From Procambarus clarkii (lineage: Eukaryota; Arthropoda; Malacostraca; Decapoda; Cambaridae), in the NCBI RefSeq assembly GCF_040958095.1, contig NC_091177.1, forward strand, positions 205,001-269,000: 64,000 bases of DNA. Reading direction: 5' to 3'. Positions within the stretch are counted from its first letter, which is position 1. Every line of letters begins with the position of its first letter. A program made the translations under genes and the position numbers. Below, piece by piece: positions 13,480-24,912 of the stretch. The notes below the pieces were generated by a model. The model was not told the DNA's origin. It was given only the letters and a program-made list of their open reading frames with translations, and did no database searches.

Positions 13480-14250
13480 GTACATTCCAACTTTTCCTAT
13501 CTTTCCCCACCTGTTACTCCACCTTTTCCACCCACCTGTTCCCCCTCTACCTTCCCCCACCCATGTTCCCCTCCACCTGTTTCTCTTCACCTTTTCTCAC
13601 TTTCCTTTCCTCCATCACTACCTTAGCTCTCCTCCCTCCCGTTAGCACCATCATCATGCTCCCTTTCTCTGTTCTCCTCCCACTTCTTTCCCTTATCTTC
13701 CCCACTCCTCTTCTTACCCCTTTTCTTCCATCGTTTCACCTCTCCTCACTCCACCCCCTGTTCTTTTTCCTTCAATATCCGCCCGCTCCATCTCCGACCC
13801 ATTCCCGTTCCTTTTTCCCTTTCCTGCCTCTCTTCCCACCCCTTTTCTTTCCCCCCTTCTTCTCTTTAGTTCTTTACCCTAACTGCTTTTTCCATTACTG
13901 CTCCCCCTCTTTTCATTATTTCTCACTGACCTTAATCCCTCCTATATGACCTCCCCATCACCCTCTTCCTTCCCCACCCCCTCACCTCCCCCACCTCTCC
14001 CCTCCCCCACCTCTCCCCTCCCCCACTCTCCACTCCCCCACTCTCCTCTCCCCCACTCTCCCCTACCCCCACCCCTCACTTCCCCCACCCCTTTTCTCCC
14101 TCACCCCTCATCTCCACCACCCCCTCACTTCCCCCACCCCTCACGTCACCCCCCCCCCCATTCTCACATTCTCACTTCCCCCTTACGCACCTCGCCGTCC
14201 CTCACTTCCCCCACTCTCACCCCCCCTCCTCCTCCCCCCCCCCTTCTCAA
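13480..14250. other. polypyrimidine block
   Basis: CT-rich sequence (TTCCCCCACC, CCCCACTCTCC motifs) with very few purines. Ser/Pro/Leu-rich open frames follow from composition. Confidence 0.8.
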
Positions 14251-14344
14251 GCATCGTCTCAGCCCGGGGCCTCCCCGGAGACCCCCACCGACATTCCATT
14301 TCCAATATTTTGATTCTTGCAGTGTCCTGTCCTCCTGGGGCCAT

Positions 14345-14755
14345 CAGACGCTAGCGTGATGGAGGGAGAGGGGGGAAGGAGGGACGCCGGGAAGGGGGGA
14401 GAGAAGGAAAGGGGAGTCAATGCCACTGTGGAGAGAGGGGAAATGGCGGCCATTTGTAGAAAGGGATGGAGGAGAGTATTAGGTCAGGAGAGGGGCGGTC
14501 ACTGAAGAGGGGAAGAGAGGCGAGGCGGCTATTGAAGAGAAAGGAGGGTAGGATGGGGGGTGAGGAAGGGAGAGGGGAGAGGAGGGGGAACGATAAGGTG
14601 GTCCTGCCCAAAATGGCTCCGGATGCTTGAGCGCCCCCGGCCTCCGGCCACACCAAAGGGCGCCGAGAGGGGAGAGGAAGGGAGAGGGAGAGAGAAGAGA
14701 GGAGAGGGGGAGGAGGAGGCAGAGGGAAGGGAGAGAGAAAGGGGGGAGACACACA
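14345..14755. other. polypurine block
   Basis: AG-rich sequence (GGGAGAGG-type runs) between two pyrimidine-rich blocks, with a short CpG-containing interlude near 14600-14665. No gene recognised. Confidence 0.75.
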
Positions 14756-14824
14756 CAGTCGTGGTGAAAGGTCGCGGGGTGAAAGTGCCCTTTGGAGATC
14801 TCTTGTTCACGGACGTTATGCACT

Positions 14825-15300
14825 TTCACCTGCCTCCTCCTGCTCCTCTTTCTCCTCCTCCTCTTCCTTCTCCTCTTCCTTCTTCTCCTCCTTTTCCTCT
14901 TTCAACACTGGAATTTCTTGCCCCTTCTCCCTTCCCTTCCAAGCAGCACTCCGTCCATGTGACCGTCGAGGGATGTACTGACTTGCAAAATTATCGTCCA
15001 CCTCCACCATCAAAATTTCTCATGAATCTTCGATTTGTAGTTTTCCTTCTTATCTCCCACCTTCCATGATCTTAAAATCTTCCTTCTATCTCCCTCTTTT
15101 TTTTCTTTTTTTTTATCTCGCTTCCCTACCTCCCTCCCTCCCTCCCTCCCTCCCCCCTCTCACCTCTCCCCTCTCTCCTCCCCTTCTCACCCTCCCTCCC
15201 TCCTCTCCCTCTCGCCCCTCCTCCTCTCACCCTACCTTCCTCCTCTCCCTCTCACCCCTCCCCTCCCTCCCATCCTTCCCATCTCATCCTTTTTCCCCGA
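14825..15300. other. second polypyrimidine block
   Basis: Mostly CCT/CTC-rich DNA, including CCCTCCCTCC runs at 15125-15155. The interval 14940-15060 is of mixed composition and unassigned. Confidence 0.75.
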
Positions 15301-15774
15301 CTTTTATCTTCTCTGGCTTCCATCTAATTTGGTTTCCCGGGCTGGTGTCATCAAGGTGGTCCTCGTTAATTTCCACCGCTGCTCAAGATGTATGTGTGTG
15401 TGTGCGCGAGCGTGTGTGCGCGTGTGCGTGTGAGAGCGCGTGTGATTTTGTGATTGCTTGCGTGCTTTTTTTTTTTTTAAATTTGACCAGGATCCTCATG
15501 TGGTCTTGAAGACCTTCCAAGCTTGTCATTCAGCCGCACTTACCATTGACAACTGGACTCTCTTCCCTCCTCCTCCTCCGTCTTGGTGCACACTCGCTCG
15601 GCTCTACAGAGGCTGTAGAGTCCAAATCCTTCCCGACCCTCAGCGCAGGATTTTTTTTCCCACGTAAATTTTGAGGTAATATTCGTGTCCACTTCAGTCC
15701 GCGGCTCTCCGCCTCCGCCAGTGGAATCTGAAACCTGAGCTCTGGAGGAAGTGCCACCACTCACCTGGTTCAGG

Positions 15775-15972
15775 TTGGGTATGGTGGCGGACTTACCTGT
15801 CAGTATTTACCTGTCAGGGTCTATGGGGGCGGGAGATGAGGTCGTGACTCTTTTCATGACAAAGCTTATACTAGCTTTTGTTGTACCTGTTGACTTGTGA
15901 TTGAACCATTCGGAGGTTTGGAGTTCTTTGTTGAATTTGGCTTTAAAATTGTGGATGGAAGTGTGTGTTTGT
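15775..15972 (-). mobile_element. CR1-like LINE 3' fragment (minus strand)
   Basis: The minus strand reads TSIHNFKAKFNKEL near 15930-15970, the CR1 ORF2 C-terminal motif, and then the 3' sequence down to about 15775. The 3' part is similar to 10955-11170. The 5' truncation abuts a GT-rich tract (about 15966-16012). Confidence 0.65.
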
Positions 15973-16012
15973 GAGTGTGTGTGTGTGTTTGTGCGTGTGT
16001 GTGTGTTTGTGA
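15966..16012. repeat. GT-rich microsatellite
   Basis: (GT)n with TTTGTG interruptions, directly at the 5' truncation point of the CR1 fragment. Confidence 0.85.
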
Positions 16013-16121
16013 GTCCTGGGTAGGTAAGTGTGGGTGTAATTTTCGAGGTTCCTGTGGTTTATTTTTTATAGTTTTCTACTGTCTAGTGTTTACCTGGTCC
16101 CCGAGGCTGTACTCATAGTTG

Positions 16122-16122
<1 letters not shown>

Positions 16123-16211
<89 letters not shown>
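16123..16211. repeat. (TA)n microsatellite
   Basis: About 44 pure TA units. Confidence 0.97.
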
Positions 16212-16216
<5 letters not shown>

Positions 16217-16286
16217 TACACGCCTCAACACTTGGTATAGTGACATTTTTTGGTGGCAAAAAAATTGAGTCGTCGTATCGCACTGT

Positions 16287-16318
16287 AAGACTGTCGCACT
16301 CTCTGGTGCGACAGTCTT
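16287..16318. repeat. 13-bp perfect inverted repeat
   Basis: AAGACTGTCGCAC, a 6-nt loop, then GTGCGACAGTCTT. No U-run terminator or known RNA fold was recognised. Confidence 0.85.
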
Positions 16319-16596
16319 CTCTAATTGTGCTCGTGGCTTCCTTACTTTTCAATGTTTTTCATTTCACGTTCGTAATCGTATCTCTCGCTCCAGTGTGGTG
16401 ACATGTTATTGAGCCCGTTGGGAGCCTAACATTGCTATATTAGGGCATCATGCCCTCCATAGATTACAATTTCTCACTACACACATGGGCGCATGGCGGT
16501 TCTTGTGAGTCATTTACTCTTGTCGTTGTAATAACATCTTTAAGTAGTCCTTTCATGTGCTTAACGTTTCCCGCTAATGGCATTAAGATCTTGCCG

Positions 16597-17863
16597 GTGC
16601 CCGCCAGCGTCACGACCTTAGCGGTGCCCGCCAGCGTCACGACCTTAGCGGTGCCCGCCAGTGTGATGACCTTAGCGGTGCCCGCCAGTGTCACGACCTT
16701 AGCGGTGCCCGCCAGTGTGATGACCTTAGCGGTGCCCGCTAGTGTCACGACCTTAGCGGTGCCCGCTAGTGTCACGACCTTAGCGGTGCCCGCCAGTGTG
16801 ATGACCTTAGCGGTGCCCGCCAGTGTGATGACCTTAGCGGTGCCCGCTAGTGTCACGACCTTAGCGGTGCCCGCCAGTGTGATGACCTTAGCGGTGCCCG
16901 CCAGTGTGATGACCTTAGCGGTGCCCGCCAGTGTGATGACCTTAGCGGTGGCCGCCAGTGTGATGACCTTAGCGGTGCCCGCCAGTGTCACGACTTTAGC
17001 GGTGCCCGCCAGTGTCACGACCTTAGCGGTGGCCGCCAGTGTCACGACCTTAGCGGTGGCCGCCAGTGTCACGACCTTAGCGGTGCCCGCCAGTGTGATG
17101 ACCTTAGCGGTGGCCGCCAGTGTGATGACCTTAGCGGTGCCCGCCAGTGTGATGACCTTAGCGGTGCCCGCCAGTGTCACGACTTTAGCGGTGCCCGCCA
17201 GTGTCACGACCTTAGCGGTGGCCGCCAGTGTCACGACCTTAGCGGTGCCCGCCAGTGTGATGACCTTAGCGGTGCCCGCCAGTGTCACGACCTTAGCGGT
17301 GCCCGCCAGTGTCACGACCTTAGCGGTGGCCGCCAGTGTCACGACTTTAGCGGTGCCCGCCAGTGTCACGACCTTAGCGGTGCCCGCCAGTGTCACGACC
17401 TTAGCGGTGCCCGCCAGTGTCACGACCTTAGCGGTGCCCGCCAGTGTCACGACCTTAGCGGTGCCCGCCAGTGTCACGACCTTAGCGGTGGCCGCCAGTG
17501 TCACGACTTTAGCGGTGCCCGCCAGTGTCACGACCTTAGCGGTGCCCGCCAGTGTCACGACCTTAGCGGTGCCCGCCAGTGTGATGACCTTAGCGGTGCC
17601 CGCCAGCGTCACGACCTTAGCGGTGCCCGCCAGTGTGATGACCTTAGCGGTGCCCGCCAGTGTGATGACCTTAGCGGTGCCCGCCAGCGTCACGACCTTA
17701 GCGGTGCCCGCCAGTGTGATGACCTTAGCGGTGCCCGCCAGTGTCACGACCTTAGCGGTGGCCGCCAGTGTCATGACCTTAGCGGTGCCCGCCAGTGTCA
17801 CGACCTTAGCGGTGCCCGCCAGTGTCACGACCTTAGCGGTGCCCGCCAGTGTCACGACCTTAG
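16597..17863. repeat. 27-bp minisatellite (9-codon period)
   Basis: About 47 copies of a 27-bp unit with core CCAGTGTCACGACCTTAG. Because 27 is a multiple of 3, one plus frame (16450-18096, unit VPASVTTLA) and one minus frame (16464-17936, unit GTAKVVTLA) stay open throughout. Most variants change the amino acid in both frames (GTCACG/GTGATG; CCC/GCC), with no bias toward silent sites, so I read it as a non-coding array. The plus frame starts with an ATG at 16450, but I see no signal peptide, domain or splice evidence. Confidence 0.9.
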
Positions 17864-18063
17864 GGATGCCCTTCACCGTCTCCCTGATTAACACAGCCAG
17901 ACGATCTTTCACCCAACTGTGCCACGAATCCATCAAGTCTCCCCTCTTTCCACATCACCTACCTTATACTTCCCCTCACCTTTCCTCCCCCTCATCTGCC
18001 GCTCTCTCTCTCCCCCCCCCCACCCCTCCCCCCCCCTCCCCTCTCTTTCTCCTTTACCTCTCG

Positions 18064-18844
18064 ACACTCAAGCTATTCAATTATAGTATAGCCTGAGTAA
18101 TCGCTAGGTACTCAAGCAATCTCACTTAATGCAAACCTCTGACGCCCCGTCGTCGAATTTACGACAGCGCGTGGCCAAACTCTCCTCCTGGGAGGTCAGG
18201 GCCGGCTTCGGAATGGTCTGAACCGAGAAAAACTCCTCTTGGTTAATGTTATTGCCTCCTGAAGCCCCGCCAGCTGCTGAAACGGACCCGGCGGGAAGGT
18301 AATGGCGCCGGCGGGTACATAACGCCGCGGGGCGCGGGAAGCAATGCTCTCAAGGTGACACTGGACCAAGCTGGGGTCTTTGTCATCCTGTCCTCCCCCC
18401 CCGGCTCCTCGCTTATTTCCTTCCTTCCCCACCTCCCTGCTGTACCCCCCACACACACATGCTGCTTCTCGTTATCACACCCTCATGCTTCTCCTGGTTT
18501 GGTTATCCCAGGCCGACGTGTCTCCTGGTCTGGTTATCCCCAGAACCCCACGTCTCTCCTTTGTCTGGTTCGTCATCGTGTTTATGTGTGTATTTTTCTT
18601 CCCTTATCCTCTACCTGTCGTCATTAAGTATTTCGTTCTCCCTTCATGTTCACAACATTTCCTTCTCCCTCCTTCTCATCCCCCCCTCCCCCACCGCTCT
18701 CCTTACCCCCCCCCCTCCTCACACAATCACTCCTGTTCACTTAACCTTCCCCCCTCCCCCCCCCCACCACCCCCGCACCACCCCATAACCTCTCCCTCTG
18801 CAAGACGCCTGCAGGAGTATGAGGTTTCCACTGGCAGGGGTCCT
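18064..18844. other. unassigned sequence
   Basis: 18130-18340 is mixed and CpG-containing. 18390-18790 is pyrimidine-rich with C-runs and a duplicated TCTCCTGGT(C/T)TGGTTATCCC segment (18490-18540). No gene recognised. Confidence 0.45.
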
Positions 18845-19140
18845 TGCAAGTCTTTATAAGAGTGTTTCTTTAAGCTGGTGTCAAGGATTTCTTAGTGTTT
18901 CTTTAAGCTGGTGTCAAGGATTTCTTAGTGTTTCTTTAAGCTGGTGTCAAGGATTTCTTAGTGTTTCTTTAAGCTGGTGTCAAGAATTTCTTAGTGTTTC
19001 TTTAAGCTGGTGCCAAGGATTTCTTAGTGTTTCTTTGAGCTGGTGTCAAGGATTTCTTAGTGTTTCTTTAAGCTGGTGTCAAGGATTTCTTAGTGTTTCC
19101 TTAAGCTGGAGCCAGGGTACCTTTTTTCTGTTTCTTTAAG
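18845..19140. repeat. 33-bp minisatellite
   Basis: About eight copies of a 33-bp unit containing AAGCTGGTGTCAAGGATTTC, decaying into diverged copies after 19090. It is an 11-codon period in the plus frame (LSWCQGFLSVS), explained by unit length. Confidence 0.93.
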
Positions 19141-19394
19141 CTCGTGTTAAGTTTTTTTATTTTTTTTTCTATAAACTGGTGTCAAGGTTTCTTTTAGCTG
19201 TTCTCTCGTGTTTCTAATGTTGTATTTCTTATGGTGTATTATTCAATTACAGTGTTTACTAATGTGTATTTTACCTATTTTTGTGAACACATTTGTATGC
19301 ATAGATGTTGTAAATGGATGTGTGGATAGGGAGGAAGTTGAGGAAGATGGTTTAACGGGTGAATGGAGGTGGATGGTTGAATTGTATCAGGTTA

Positions 19395-19646
19395 GGTTAT
19401 CTTGAGGTTATCTTGAGATGATTTCGGGGCTTAGTGTTCCCGCGGCCCGGTCCTTGACCAGGCCTCCACCTCCAGGAAGCAGCCCGTGACAGCTGACTAA
19501 CACCCAGGTACCTATTTTACTGCTAAGTAACAGGGGCTTAGGGTGAAAGAAACTCTGCCCATTGTTTCTCGCCGGCGCCCGGGATCGAACCCGGGACCAC
19601 AGGATCACAAGTCCAGCGTGCTGTCCGCTCGGCCGACCGGCTCCTC
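19395..19646 (-). mobile_element. tRNA-derived SINE, family 1 (minus strand)
   Basis: Second full copy of the family at 2795-3046, with B box at 19581-19591 (reverse complement of GGTTCGATCCC), the same core and two tail repeats (GTTATCTTGAG). The high similarity suggests recent activity. Target-site duplications are not clear. Confidence 0.85.
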
Positions 19647-19967
19647 TCCCTAGGTGTGGATTAAATTACAACAACCACACTTAACTTGAACAGAAGATAT
19701 GGACAAATATTATTATTTTGTCTAAGTTTTATTGATTTTTATTTTGATAATGTTGGTCTTGTTAACATTATCCGTGACAACGACAACGACAAGAACAACA
19801 AATACAGCAACAACATTACTTGATCGAAGGACATAAATGTTTACAAAATAAGTGAGCAAACAAATTATCATGAGGTAACCCGGGGTATATGTTATTTGAT
19901 AGGCCTAGGTTCCCGGGTGAGTAGGCCGCCTTGAGGGAGGGACATCCTCTTTACTTACCTGAACTGT

Positions 19968-20090
19968 GTCCCCCCCCCGGCCCCCCTCGGCCCCCCAGCC
20001 CCCCTCCCAGCCCCCCCCCCGCACCCCCCCCCGCCCCCCCCGCCCCCCCCGCCCCCCCCCCCGCCCCCCCCCGCCCCCCCCACTCACCTG
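19968..20090. repeat. C-homopolymer-rich tract
   Basis: Runs of 6-11 C separated by single G, T or A bases (CCCCGCCCCCC type). Such tracts are prone to sequencing and assembly error, so run lengths may be inexact. Confidence 0.9.
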
Positions 20091-20874
20091 AGCTGTCTCA
20101 TCAGTCGGGGGCCTCTCCATGTGCCTTTCTTCACTACCCACCATGACATCCCCCCCTATTCTCTATCCTCCCCCCCCCTTCTCTTCCCCCTCTTCTGCCC
20201 CCTCCTCTCCCCAACCCCCCTTCCCTCTACCCTCCTTACATCCTCTGTCTGCTGTCTCTTGCATTTGCCTCTCGTCTGTCTATTTCATTTCTGTCTAAAT
20301 ACGGTCTGCCTTTCCTCCCCTGTCTCACCACATTGTTTCTCTCCTGTCTTATTCCTCTCCCACTTCATTCTTTTCTCTTGCCTCTCACTTCTTCCTGACC
20401 TGTCTTCTTCCTCTTCAACATTTTCCTCACTTCTCTTATCTCCATCTCCCTCCACCCTCCCCCCTCTCAACTCCTTCCCCATATCTTCCCTCTTCCTTCC
20501 TACTTCTCCTTCCCTACCCACGCCGTCTCCCTATCCTCACTTTCGCCTCTTACGACCACCTTATTTTATTTGTTAATACCACCCCTTACTCTTTTCGTCT
20601 TTCTCTCTTTCCTGTTTCCCTACACTGTTCTCCCCTACTTTCCATTGACCCCTCCCCACATCCCTCATCTCAAACTCCCCCCCCCCCTCCTCTAACACTG
20701 TTCGCGAGGTGGAATAGTGAAAAGTGAGGGTGAAGAGTGAGGGGCGAGGGTGAATGGTGAGGGCAAGGGGGGGGGGAGAGTGAGGGTGATGGGGGAAGAG
20801 TGAGGGTGGAGGGGGGGAAGGAAGAGGAGACACAAAATACGGTGGTTGTGGTGGAATTACCTCACAGTGTCAGG
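20091..20874. other. pyrimidine-rich then purine-rich unassigned sequence
   Basis: Polypyrimidine to about 20700, then GGGTGAAGAGTGAGGG-type purine-rich sequence to about 20825. No gene recognised. Confidence 0.5.
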
Positions 20875-21998
20875 GTTGTGGCTGGTCGCCTACCATCACA
20901 ACACCAATCACGACAGCCTGAGTGGCTGGTCGCCTACCATCACAACACCAATCACGACAGCCTGAGTGGCTGGTCGACTACCATCACAACACCACTCACC
21001 ACAGCCTGAGTGGCTGGTCGACTACCATCACAACACCACTCACCACAGCCTGAGTGGCTGGTCGACTACCATCACAACACCACTCACCACAGCCTGAGTG
21101 GCTGGTCGACTACCATCACAACACCACACACCACAGCCTGAGTGGCTGGTCGACTACCATCACAACACCACAGCCTGAGTGGCTGGTCGACTACCATCAC
21201 AACACCAATCACGACAGCCTGAGTGGCTGGTCGACTACCATCACAACACCACTCACCACAGCCTGAGTGGCTGGTCGACTACCATCACAACACCACTCAC
21301 CACAGCCTGAGTGGCTGGTCGACTACCATCACAACACCACACACCACAGCCTGAGTGGCTGGTCGACTACCATCACAACACCACACACCACAGCCTGAGT
21401 GGCTGGTCGACTACCATCACAACACCACTCACCACAGCCTGAGTGGCTGGTCGACTACCATCACAACACCACACACCACAGCCTGAGTGGCTGGTCGACT
21501 ACCATCACAACACTCACCACAGCCTGAGTGGCTGGTCGACTACCATCACAACACCACTCACCACAGTCTGAGAGGCTGGTCGACTACCATCACAACACCA
21601 CTCACTACAGTCTGAGTGGCTGGTCGACTACCATCACAACACCAATCACCACAGCCTGAGTGGCTGGTCGACTACCATCACAACACCACTCACCACAGCC
21701 TGAGTGGCTGGTCGACTACCATCACAACACCAATCACCACAGCCTGAGTGGCTGGTCGACTACCATCACAACACCAATCACCACAGCCTGAGTGGCTGGT
21801 CGATTACCATCACAACACCACTCACCACAGCCTGAGTGGCTGGTCGACTACCATCACAACACCACTCACCACAGCCTGAGTGGCTGGTCGACTACCATCA
21901 CAACACCACTCACCACAGTCTGAGTGGCTGGTCGACTACCATCACAACACCACTCACCACAGCCTGAGTGGCTGGTCGTCTACCATCACAACACAGCC
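20875..21998. repeat. 44-bp minisatellite containing GTCGAC
   Basis: About 26 copies of a unit with CTGAGTGGCTGGTCGACTAC followed by CATCACAACACCA and a variable ACTCACC/AATCACG/ACACACC end. Shortened units occur near 21165 (32 bp) and 21510. The first two copies read GTCGCC in place of GTCGAC. Confidence 0.96.
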
Positions 21999-22000
21999 CC

Positions 22001-22560
22001 ATCACGACGCGACGTCTGGCTGCGTCCTTGCCTGATATTATATATCAAACAGATAATGGGTTATAGCTAATGAATGGATTACTGCTTCTTGAATATTAAT
22101 TAGGGCCCTAAGTCAGGGCCGACCTATTTACATAGCATCCATCTCGAACCTGTGATTGCGGAGGATCTGAATCAATTGAGGTCTCAGATACGAGGAGTGA
22201 ATTGAAGCCTCGGGCCAACAAACAGCTGGAGAGACTGGCGCCCTTAAAGTCGAGGTTCCCATTGCATTTCAAGCGCTAATTCGCCTCTATAAGTGGCTGT
22301 GACGGTAGGCCCATTCTCTTCGCATTCCCCCCAATTCAGTATATCGAAGGAGGATAATGGTATTGCAAAGCGATCATAAGGGTGGATCTCCCGCTCAGAT
22401 TCCGTAGGCAAGGGGGACATAGCAGGTGGTGTGGGTTCTTGCTGTCTTGCCACCAGGCGAGTAATTCACCTGAGACTCGACCTAATGCCGGAGGTCCTAG
22501 CTGGAATGGGGGGTGATGGGGGGAAGGGGGGGGCTAGGAGGCTTCCGCAGGAGCCTCATC
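22001..22560. other. unassigned single-copy-looking sequence
   Basis: Balanced composition, with no long frame, known domain or repeat recognised. Confidence 0.4.
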
Positions 22561-22564
22561 CTGT

Positions 22565-23645
22565 GCCAGCTTCCTTCCCCTCCCCTCCTGCACACCCCAT
22601 CACCCCCACCTTCCCCCTCCCCACCTGCCCACCCCTCCAACCATTACCCCCACCTTCCCCCTCCCCACCTGCTCACCCCTCCAACCATTACCCCCACCTT
22701 CCCCCTCCCCACCTGCCCACCCCTCCAACCATCACCCCAACCTTCCCCCTACCCACCTGCCCACCCCTCCAACCATCACCCCCACCTTCCCCCTCCCCAC
22801 CTGCCCACCCCTCCAACCATTACCCCCACCTTCCCACCCCTCCAACCATCACCCCCACCTTCCCCCTCCCCACCAGCCCACCCCTCCAACCATCACCCCA
22901 ACCTTCCCCCTACCCACCTGCCCACCCCTCCAACCATCACCCCCACCTTCCCCCTACCCACCTGCCCACCCCTCCAACCATTACCCCCACCTGCCCACCC
23001 CTCCAACCATCACCCCCACCTTCCCCCTCCCCACCTGCCCACCCCTCCAACCATCACCCCCACCTTCCCACCCCTCCAACCATCACCCCCACCTTCCCCC
23101 TCCCCACCAGCCCACCCCTCCAACCATCACCCCAACCTTCCCCCTACCCACCTGCCCACCCCTCCAACCATCACCCCCACCTTCCCCCTACCCACCTGCC
23201 CACCCCTCCAACCATTACCCCCACCTGCCCACCCCTCCAACCATCACCCCCACCTTCCCCCTCCCCACCTGCCCACCCCTCCAACCATCACCCCCACCTT
23301 CCCACCCCTCCAACCATCACCCCCACCTTCCCCCTCCCCATCAGCCCACCCCTCCAACCATCACCCCCACCTTCCCCCTACCCACCTGCCCACCCCTCCA
23401 ACCATTACCCCCACCTGCCCACCCCTCCAACCATTACCCCCCACCTTCCCCCTCCCCACCTGCCCACCCCTCCAACCATTACCCCCCACCTTCCCCCTCC
23501 CCACCTGCCCACCCCTCCAACCATCACCCCCACCTTTCCCCTCCCCACCTGCCCACCCCTCCAACCATCACCCCCACCTTCCCCCTCCCCACCTGCCCAC
23601 CCCTCCAACCATCACCCCCACCTTCCCCGTACCCACCTGCCCACC
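22565..23645. repeat. 44-bp C-rich minisatellite with 234-bp higher-order repeat
   Basis: The basic 44-bp unit contains CACCCCTCCAACCATCACCC and is mixed with shortened units of about 28 bp. The diagnostic CACCAGCCCAC/CATCAGCCCAC variant lies at 22871, 23105 and 23339, exactly 234 bp apart, and the pattern of long and short units repeats with it. Pro/His/Thr-rich open frames are by-products. Confidence 0.95.
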
Positions 23646-23653
23646 CCTCTCTC

Positions 23654-23655
<2 letters not shown>

Positions 23656-23737
<82 letters not shown>

Positions 23738-23742
23738 AGAGA
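23656..23742. repeat. (GA)n microsatellite
   Basis: About 38 pure GA units followed by GGGAGGGAGAG. It directly follows the 44-bp array. A short (ACAG)n lies further on, near 23919-23943. Confidence 0.96.
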
Positions 23743-24041
23743 TGGGGGTGGGGGAGGGGGGGCAAACAAACACTGAAACACAGATAATCCGGCAGGTAGA
23801 CAGACACGAAGGCATAGAGACCCAAAGACAGACAGTGAAACGCAAGAATACAGAAACACAGCGAGACAAAGAAGCAAAACAACAAAGAAATACAAGAATA
23901 AACAATCAGAGAAACACAGGACAGACAGACAGACAGACAGACGGACAGTTTGTCTGTTCTGTCACAAAACCCAGACAAAAGCCCATCAGAGGAAACGCCT
24001 TTGAGACCCACTAGGTGCACCTGGGTCTCTGATTCTCTAAG

Positions 24042-24330
24042 TCAGGGGTTCTGAACCATTTTACGGTTGCAGAGCCCCCAGTGGGTTGACAAGTAGGTCC
24101 TTGTACCCCTTTTTGGCAGATTGTAGACACCCAGTGGAATGCCCAGTGTGCCCCCATACCAACTTCGCCTGGTTGTTGAAATCCTCACCAACCACATAAC
24201 TATTAAGCACCAGTATGACTACAAAAGCATTAGGTTGATTTTGCTTGTGGGACAGCTAGCAACAGAACAGCTGAATTGAAAGTCATAACACTTTTCTAAT
24301 ATTATTTTGTAAATCATAAAACAACATTCG
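24042..24330 (+). mobile_element. possible hAT-type element fragment (5' terminal repeat)
   Basis: CAGGGGTTCTGAACCATTTT at 24042 resembles the CAGGGGTTCTCAACC terminus of hAT/Charlie-type DNA transposons. It is followed by a G/C-balanced and then AT-rich interior typical of short non-autonomous copies. The matching 3' inverted terminus was not found, so this may be truncated. No transposase reading frame is present. Confidence 0.4.
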
Positions 24331-24606
24331 CGTGAGAAGTTGTCTGGTGTTTTTATGATATCCAATCATGGAATCGAGGTAGAATTACTGACGATCATTG
24401 CCAATTCTAATCTAACAATACATTTTGTTTAAATTGGTCGAGAGTCCAATACTTCCTTCCCTCTACCCCTGTTATTTGGTTACTATACCCCAAACGGGGT
24501 ATGGATACCCTCGGTTAAGACTCTCCCTCCTACTTGACGTACTTCTCACTAACATTTTCCCACCACTGGGACCATCTGACAAGTATTTCACCTATTCCTT
24601 CCCCCT

Positions 24607-24690
24607 GTCCCATCCCAAATCCTTATGCTGACCCCTTCCCAGTGCTATATAGTCATATTGGCTTGGCGCTTTCCCCTGAAACTTCCCCCT
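24607..24690 (+). mobile_element. SINE family 3, 3' fragment
   Basis: Shares CCAAATCCTTATGCTGACCC, then AGTGCTATATAGTCAT and GGCTTGGCGCTTTCC, with the tails at 58225-58412 and 1345-1546. It lacks the tRNA-like head. Confidence 0.65.
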
Positions 24691-24789
24691 TCCTTCCCCC
24701 TCTGGTGGCGGTGATGAATATTTCGTTCCTTTGGAAATTTTAATACTGTGTGGTTTATGGTATAGCACAAAACACACTATGACCTGATG

Positions 24790-24840
24790 GGGGGGAACTG
24801 ACGGCTGAGTGGACAGCGCTCGGGATTCGAAGTATTACAC
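24790..24840 (+). mobile_element. tRNA-like SINE head fragment (family 2-like)
   Basis: GACGGCTGAGTGGACAGCGC followed by a GATTCGAAGT segment resembles the A-box end of the family 2 head at 52614-52788. It is short and lacks the core domain. Confidence 0.4.
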
Positions 24841-24867
24841 AAAACTACGGTTTAGTCATGAGGAGGA

Positions 24868-24912
24868 CATGAAGACTTGAGGACCAAACATGGTTTGGTC
24901 CTCATGTCTTCA
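24868..24912. repeat. near-perfect hairpin, about 20-bp stem
   Basis: TGAGGACCAAAC, loop ATG, then GTTTGGTCCTCA, extended outward by TGAAGAC/GTCTTCA across one mismatch. The right arm runs into a repeat segment shared with 47930-48060 (GCCACGTTATTGTGACTC). Confidence 0.8.

Noticed and set aside
22431..24014. 527-codon Pro/His/Thr-rich plus frame ending in an Arg/Glu dipeptide run
   Set aside because: It follows the 44-bp array and then the (GA)n tract without any recognisable domain.
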